A DNA stretch of 25,326 nucleotides from CAYWXV01 sp964462535 (GTDB lineage Bacteria > Bacteroidota > Ignavibacteria > OLB7). The notes under the pieces are model-generated. The model made no database searches, was not told where the DNA came from, and saw nothing but the letters and a program-made list of their open reading frames with translations. The translations under genes and the position numbers were made by a program. The stretch spans positions 1 to 25,326 of the forward strand of contig CAYWXV010000038.1 in assembly GCA_964462535.1 (NCBI GenBank). The letters are read 5' to 3'. Of the stretch, positions 22,554-25,326 are shown in pieces (the stretch's first letter is position 1; the number at the start of each line of letters is the position of its first letter).

Positions 22554-23892
22554 AACCACCTTGCTGCTTCTCATCGCCTTGTCGGCGATACCCGCGGCGG
22601 CACAGAAAAGCCCCTACAAGACGAAGACGTTGAGCAACGGTCTGCAGGTCATCGCCATCGAGGATCCCACGGTCCCTCTGGCCACAATTGCGATCGCGGT
22701 CCGCACCGGCTCGTTCACCGAGCCCGACGAATACGCCGGCCTATCGCATCTCTACGAGCACATGTTCTTCAAGGCGAACGCGGTGCTAACGTCGCAGGAA
22801 GCATTCATGGATCGCGTCCGGGAACTGGGGATCGTCTACAATGGATACACGACCGACGAAGTCGTTGCGTACTACTTCACCCTCCCGTCGAACAACCTTG
22901 ATCCGGGTACGAAGTTCATGGCAGATGCCATCACCTCTCCCCTCTTTAAGACGGATGAGCTTGTGCGCGAGCGGGAGGTTGTTATCGGTGAGTTCGACAG
23001 GAATGAAGCGCGTCCCAACTTCGTTCTTGGGTACGCGATCGACTCCGCCGTGTGGATGCCCTATGTCAGCAGGAAGCAGCCACTTGGGCAACGCAAGGTG
23101 ATTCTATCGGCCACCAAGGCACAGATGGAAGAGATACAGCGTCGGTTCTATGTGCCGAACAACGCAGCCCTCATCTTCTCCGGTGACATCAAGGCCGAGG
23201 AGGTCTTCAGGCTGGCGGAGAAGTACCTCCTTGTCTGGGAGCGGGGAGAAAACCCGTTCCCGAAGTACACTCCCCCCGCATTCCCGCCGTTGACGCCAAA
23301 AGTTGTGGTGCGGGAAGTGAAGGTCCCGTACGTCACGTACGATGTCACCTATCATGGTCCCAGCCTGGGGAAGGACGATGTTGGCGGATATGCGATGACG
23401 CTGATCGAGACGATGGTCAATCAGCCCACTTCCCGTTTCCATCATCGACTGATGGATAGCGGGCTTGCGCTCCACGCCGCCTTCAACTACGATCAGGCCG
23501 TAAACACCTCGACTGTCGGTGGCTACGTCTCGGCTACGCCAGACAAGGCACGTGCGGCGTGGAGTGCCTTCCGCGACGAGCTCATGGCGATGACGCGCCC
23601 AGGGTACTTCAGTCCAAAGGAGATAGAAGTCGCAAAGGAGATTGTTGCCAACCGGCAGATTTTCGAACAGGACAACGCGCAGAGATTCGCAATGGGAACA
23701 ACCGCGCGCTGGTGGAGCCGCACGTCGCTTGACTACTATGTCTCGTTTCCCAGAAACGTTGCCGCCGTCACCGAGCAGGATATTGTCAATGCGGTCCGCA
23801 CGTACATCGCTGGAAAGCCGGGCGTCCTCGGCGTCGGCGCAGAACAGAGCGTACTCGATCAACTGAACGTTACCGTGGAGGATCTGCCGTGA
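22543..23892 (+). CDS. M16 family zinc metallopeptidase (catalytic subunit)
   Basis: This 449-residue M16-type protease has a signal peptide (MLFRTTLLLLIALSAIPAAA, cleavage near AQ, residue 21). The inverted zinc motif HxxEH is intact as HLYEH (H69, E72, H73), with the third ligand probably E150 in EREVVIGE, 77 residues after H73 as in the family. M16B proteins of this size work as dimers or heterodimers, and the next gene encodes the expected inactive partner. The role is degradation of peptides in the periplasm. The start is the ATG at 22543 with AGGA only at about 18 nt. Its stop overlaps the second gene at 23889-23892. Confidence 0.93.
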   Translation: MLFRTTLLLLIALSAIPAAAQKSPYKTKTLSNGLQVIAIEDPTVPLATIAIAVRTGSFTEPDEYAGLSHLYEHMFFKANAVLTSQEAFMDRVRELGIVYNGYTTDEVVAYYFTLPSNNLDPGTKFMADAITSPLFKTDELVREREVVIGEFDRNEARPNFVLGYAIDSAVWMPYVSRKQPLGQRKVILSATKAQMEEIQRRFYVPNNAALIFSGDIKAEEVFRLAEKYLLVWERGENPFPKYTPPAFPPLTPKVVVREVKVPYVTYDVTYHGPSLGKDDVGGYAMTLIETMVNQPTSRFHHRLMDSGLALHAAFNYDQAVNTSTVGGYVSATPDKARAAWSAFRDELMAMTRPGYFSPKEIEVAKEIVANRQIFEQDNAQRFAMGTTARWWSRTSLDYYVSFPRNVAAVTEQDIVNAVRTYIAGKPGVLGVGAEQSVLDQLNVTVEDLP

Positions 23893-25208
23893 TGAATATC
23901 AAATCGAGTTCGCTACTCCCCCTCGCCTTTGCATGCGCGCTAGCGGCCACATCGACGGTCACGGCGCAAGAGCGGGGCGAGGTGAAGGAGTTCACTGTCA
24001 ACGGCATCAAGGTCTTGCTCCACCCCACATCGAACGAGCTTGTCTCGACGATCATCGGATTCGAGGGGGGACTTGCCAGTGGTGAGACACAGAATCCGGT
24101 TTTGGGTGAGTTCGCAGCAGACCTGATCACATCGAGCGGTTCGTCGACGACGCCGAAGGATGAGCTTCGAGCCTACCTCTCACGAACGTCCACATCACTT
24201 ACGGGTGATGGGGATGTGCGGGGAATTCGGTTCGCCATGACGTCGACAAGGAAGAATTTCGAGAACGGCTGGAACCTCCTTGCCTCCCTCATCAACTCCC
24301 CCCTCTACGATCAGAACGAATTCCAGAACATCATGGAGGGACGGATCAATCGCGTTCAGCGCCGTTGGTCCAACCCGGACGACAACGCCGAGATCGTGGC
24401 TGACTCACTCCTTTTCCTCACGGAGCCGGTGCTCGGTCGTGTTGTTCGCGAAGACGACCTCCGCGCCGTCACCATTGATGCCATGAAGGACTTCATGGAA
24501 CGCGTTCGGCAGAAGGCGAAGATGATTGTGGTGGTCGTTGGGAACGTGACCGAGGAAGAGCTGAAGGGGATGATGGACGTGTACGCCTCGCTTCCCCCCG
24601 GCATGATGATGCCGGCAATGACCCGTGTCGTGCCGTCCCCAACCGAACCCCGCGTGGTGGTGGTGAATCGGAAGAGCCCGACGACATATGTCTACGGTCG
24701 CTTCGCTGGCCCACCAGCCGCAACCGACGACTACTGGCCGCTCCAGGTGGGACTCTCGCACCTCCGAAACGTTCTCTTTGAAGAAGTCCGAACGAAGCGG
24801 AATCTCTCCTACGCACCTGGTGCATGGCTGGGGTCAACGCTCGGCGCGAGCTATGGCAGCATTTCCGTCAGCTCAACACGACCTGACTCCGCGATCGGAA
24901 TTATGCTGACAGAGTTGAAGCGCATGAAGACGACCGAGGTCAGCCAGAAGGAGTTCGCCGGAGCACGTGCCGTCTTTATCACCTGGTACTATCAGCGGCA
25001 GATGACAAATGGCGGCGTTGCGAACAACCTCTACAGCGCCTGGCGGAACACCGGCACATGGCGAACAGCCTTTGCTCTGGATCGAATTCAGAGCGTGACG
25101 CCAGCCGATGTGAAGCGGGTCTTCGAGAAGTACGCCCGCAATCTCCAGGTTGGCATTGCCGGCCGAGAGTCGGACATCACACCACGGAAGTACTTGTTTG
25201 CCGAGTAG
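23892..25208 (+). CDS. M16 family protein, non-catalytic partner
   Basis: A signal peptide (cleavage near VTA-QE, residue 25) and the M16 fold are present, but the zinc motif HxxEH is missing: the equivalent stretch reads VLGEFAADL (70-78). The C-terminal substrate-binding pair of M16B proteins, R300 and Y307 in VRTKRNLSY, is conserved. This suggests a partner subunit that supplies the R/Y residues to the active subunit encoded upstream, as in known M16B heterodimers. The ATG at 23892 overlaps the preceding stop by one base, and a GTG at 23889 is an alternative; GGAGGA (23877-23882) serves both. It has 438 residues. No terminator is visible before the G-runs and tandem repeat that follow. Confidence 0.92.
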   Translation: MNIKSSSLLPLAFACALAATSTVTAQERGEVKEFTVNGIKVLLHPTSNELVSTIIGFEGGLASGETQNPVLGEFAADLITSSGSSTTPKDELRAYLSRTSTSLTGDGDVRGIRFAMTSTRKNFENGWNLLASLINSPLYDQNEFQNIMEGRINRVQRRWSNPDDNAEIVADSLLFLTEPVLGRVVREDDLRAVTIDAMKDFMERVRQKAKMIVVVVGNVTEEELKGMMDVYASLPPGMMMPAMTRVVPSPTEPRVVVVNRKSPTTYVYGRFAGPPAATDDYWPLQVGLSHLRNVLFEEVRTKRNLSYAPGAWLGSTLGASYGSISVSSTRPDSAIGIMLTELKRMKTTEVSQKEFAGARAVFITWYYQRQMTNGGVANNLYSAWRNTGTWRTAFALDRIQSVTPADVKRVFEKYARNLQVGIAGRESDITPRKYLFAE

Positions 25209-25210
25209 AC

Positions 25211-25225
25211 GGGGGGGACGGGGGG
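25211..25225 (+). other. Paired G-runs after the M16 gene
   Basis: Seven G (25211-25217) and six G (25220-25225) lie just after the stop at 25206-25208. They precede the tandem repeat and may contribute to assembly difficulty or local structure. Only two runs are present, too few for a single intramolecular quadruplex of the usual kind. Confidence 0.6.
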
Positions 25226-25228
25226 AGA

Positions 25229-25326
25229 AAGGATCAAGGATCAAGGATCAAGGATGAAGGAGCAAGGATGAAGGAGCAAGGATGAAGGAGCAAGGAGCAA
25301 GGAGCAAGGAGCAAGGATGAAGGAGC
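25229..25326 (+). repeat. Heptamer tandem repeat array (14 units, continues past the window)
   Basis: The sequence divides exactly into 14 units of 7 bp: AAGGATC x3, then a mixture of AAGGATG and AAGGAGC. The first five bases AAGGA never change; only positions 6-7 vary (TC, TG or GC). The first three variant pairs form a 14-bp higher-order unit at 25250-25291. It starts 20 bp after the M16 stop and reaches the last base of the window, so its full length is unknown. Confidence 0.95.

Noticed and set aside
1..25326. tRNA, rRNA or CRISPR arrays, phage or insertion sequence genes
   Set aside because: I found no cloverleaf, rRNA stretch, spaced direct repeats with unique spacers, transposase or integrase in the readable sequence. 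The only repeat arrays are short heptamers.

Overview
The window comes from a GC-rich bacterium with densely packed genes, many GTG/TTG starts and several 4-nt start/stop overlaps. The gene content (an argC-J-B-F-R-G-H cluster, a BshB1-type bacillithiol deacetylase, an EamA transporter resembling Bacteroidota forms, a paired active/inactive M16 peptidase) suggests the Bacteroidota/Chlorobiota lineage, perhaps a Kapabacteria-like member. That placement is inferred from gene content and was not tested by phylogeny. A run of 100 N at 20011-20110 shows this is a scaffold, so linkage across that point is assumed.

Layout. 1-80 is one copy of a dispersed intergenic repeat. 243-2863 is a minus-strand group: a DinB/YfiT-like protein, a DUF523/TudS-like Fe-S protein (ATGA overlap), a protein-kinase-like protein and a second DinB-like protein. 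3098-3157 holds three 18-bp ARG boxes, two of them covering a near-ideal sigma70-type promoter. 3178-10634 is the arginine cluster argC, argJ, argB, argF, argR, argG, argH. Next come an EamA transporter, birA (catalytic domain only) and a four-helix-bundle (S23-type) protein. A large FAD oxidoreductase (minus) and a Spy/CpxP-like periplasmic protein (plus) diverge from a 343-bp region rich in inverted repeats. A strong hairpin separates the Spy-like gene from a convergent PrpE-like phosphatase. Then follow lnt, bshB1 and a GIDE-domain membrane protein up to the gap. After the gap lie a secreted protein with a CBM9/DOMON-like domain, a YggS/PLPBP protein, a possible decayed small gene, and two M16 family proteins. 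The window ends inside a 7-bp tandem repeat.

How the genes work together. ArgJ recycles the acetyl group. ArgB and ArgC make N-acetylglutamate semialdehyde, ArgJ releases ornithine, and ArgF, ArgG and ArgH convert ornithine to arginine. The aminotransferase ArgD and carbamoyl-phosphate synthase are not in this window. ArgR, encoded inside the cluster, is the obvious ligand for the operators in front of argC, which makes this a self-contained feedback circuit. BshB1 points to bacillithiol as the low-molecular-weight thiol. The two DinB-fold proteins at the left could be thiol transferases that use it, but this is only an inference.

The observations most worth following up are the triple ARG-box operator fused to the argC promoter, the 80-bp repeat present in inverted orientation at 1-80 and 9050-9129, the 14-unit heptamer array at the right end, and the inverted-repeat-rich leader before the Spy-like gene.
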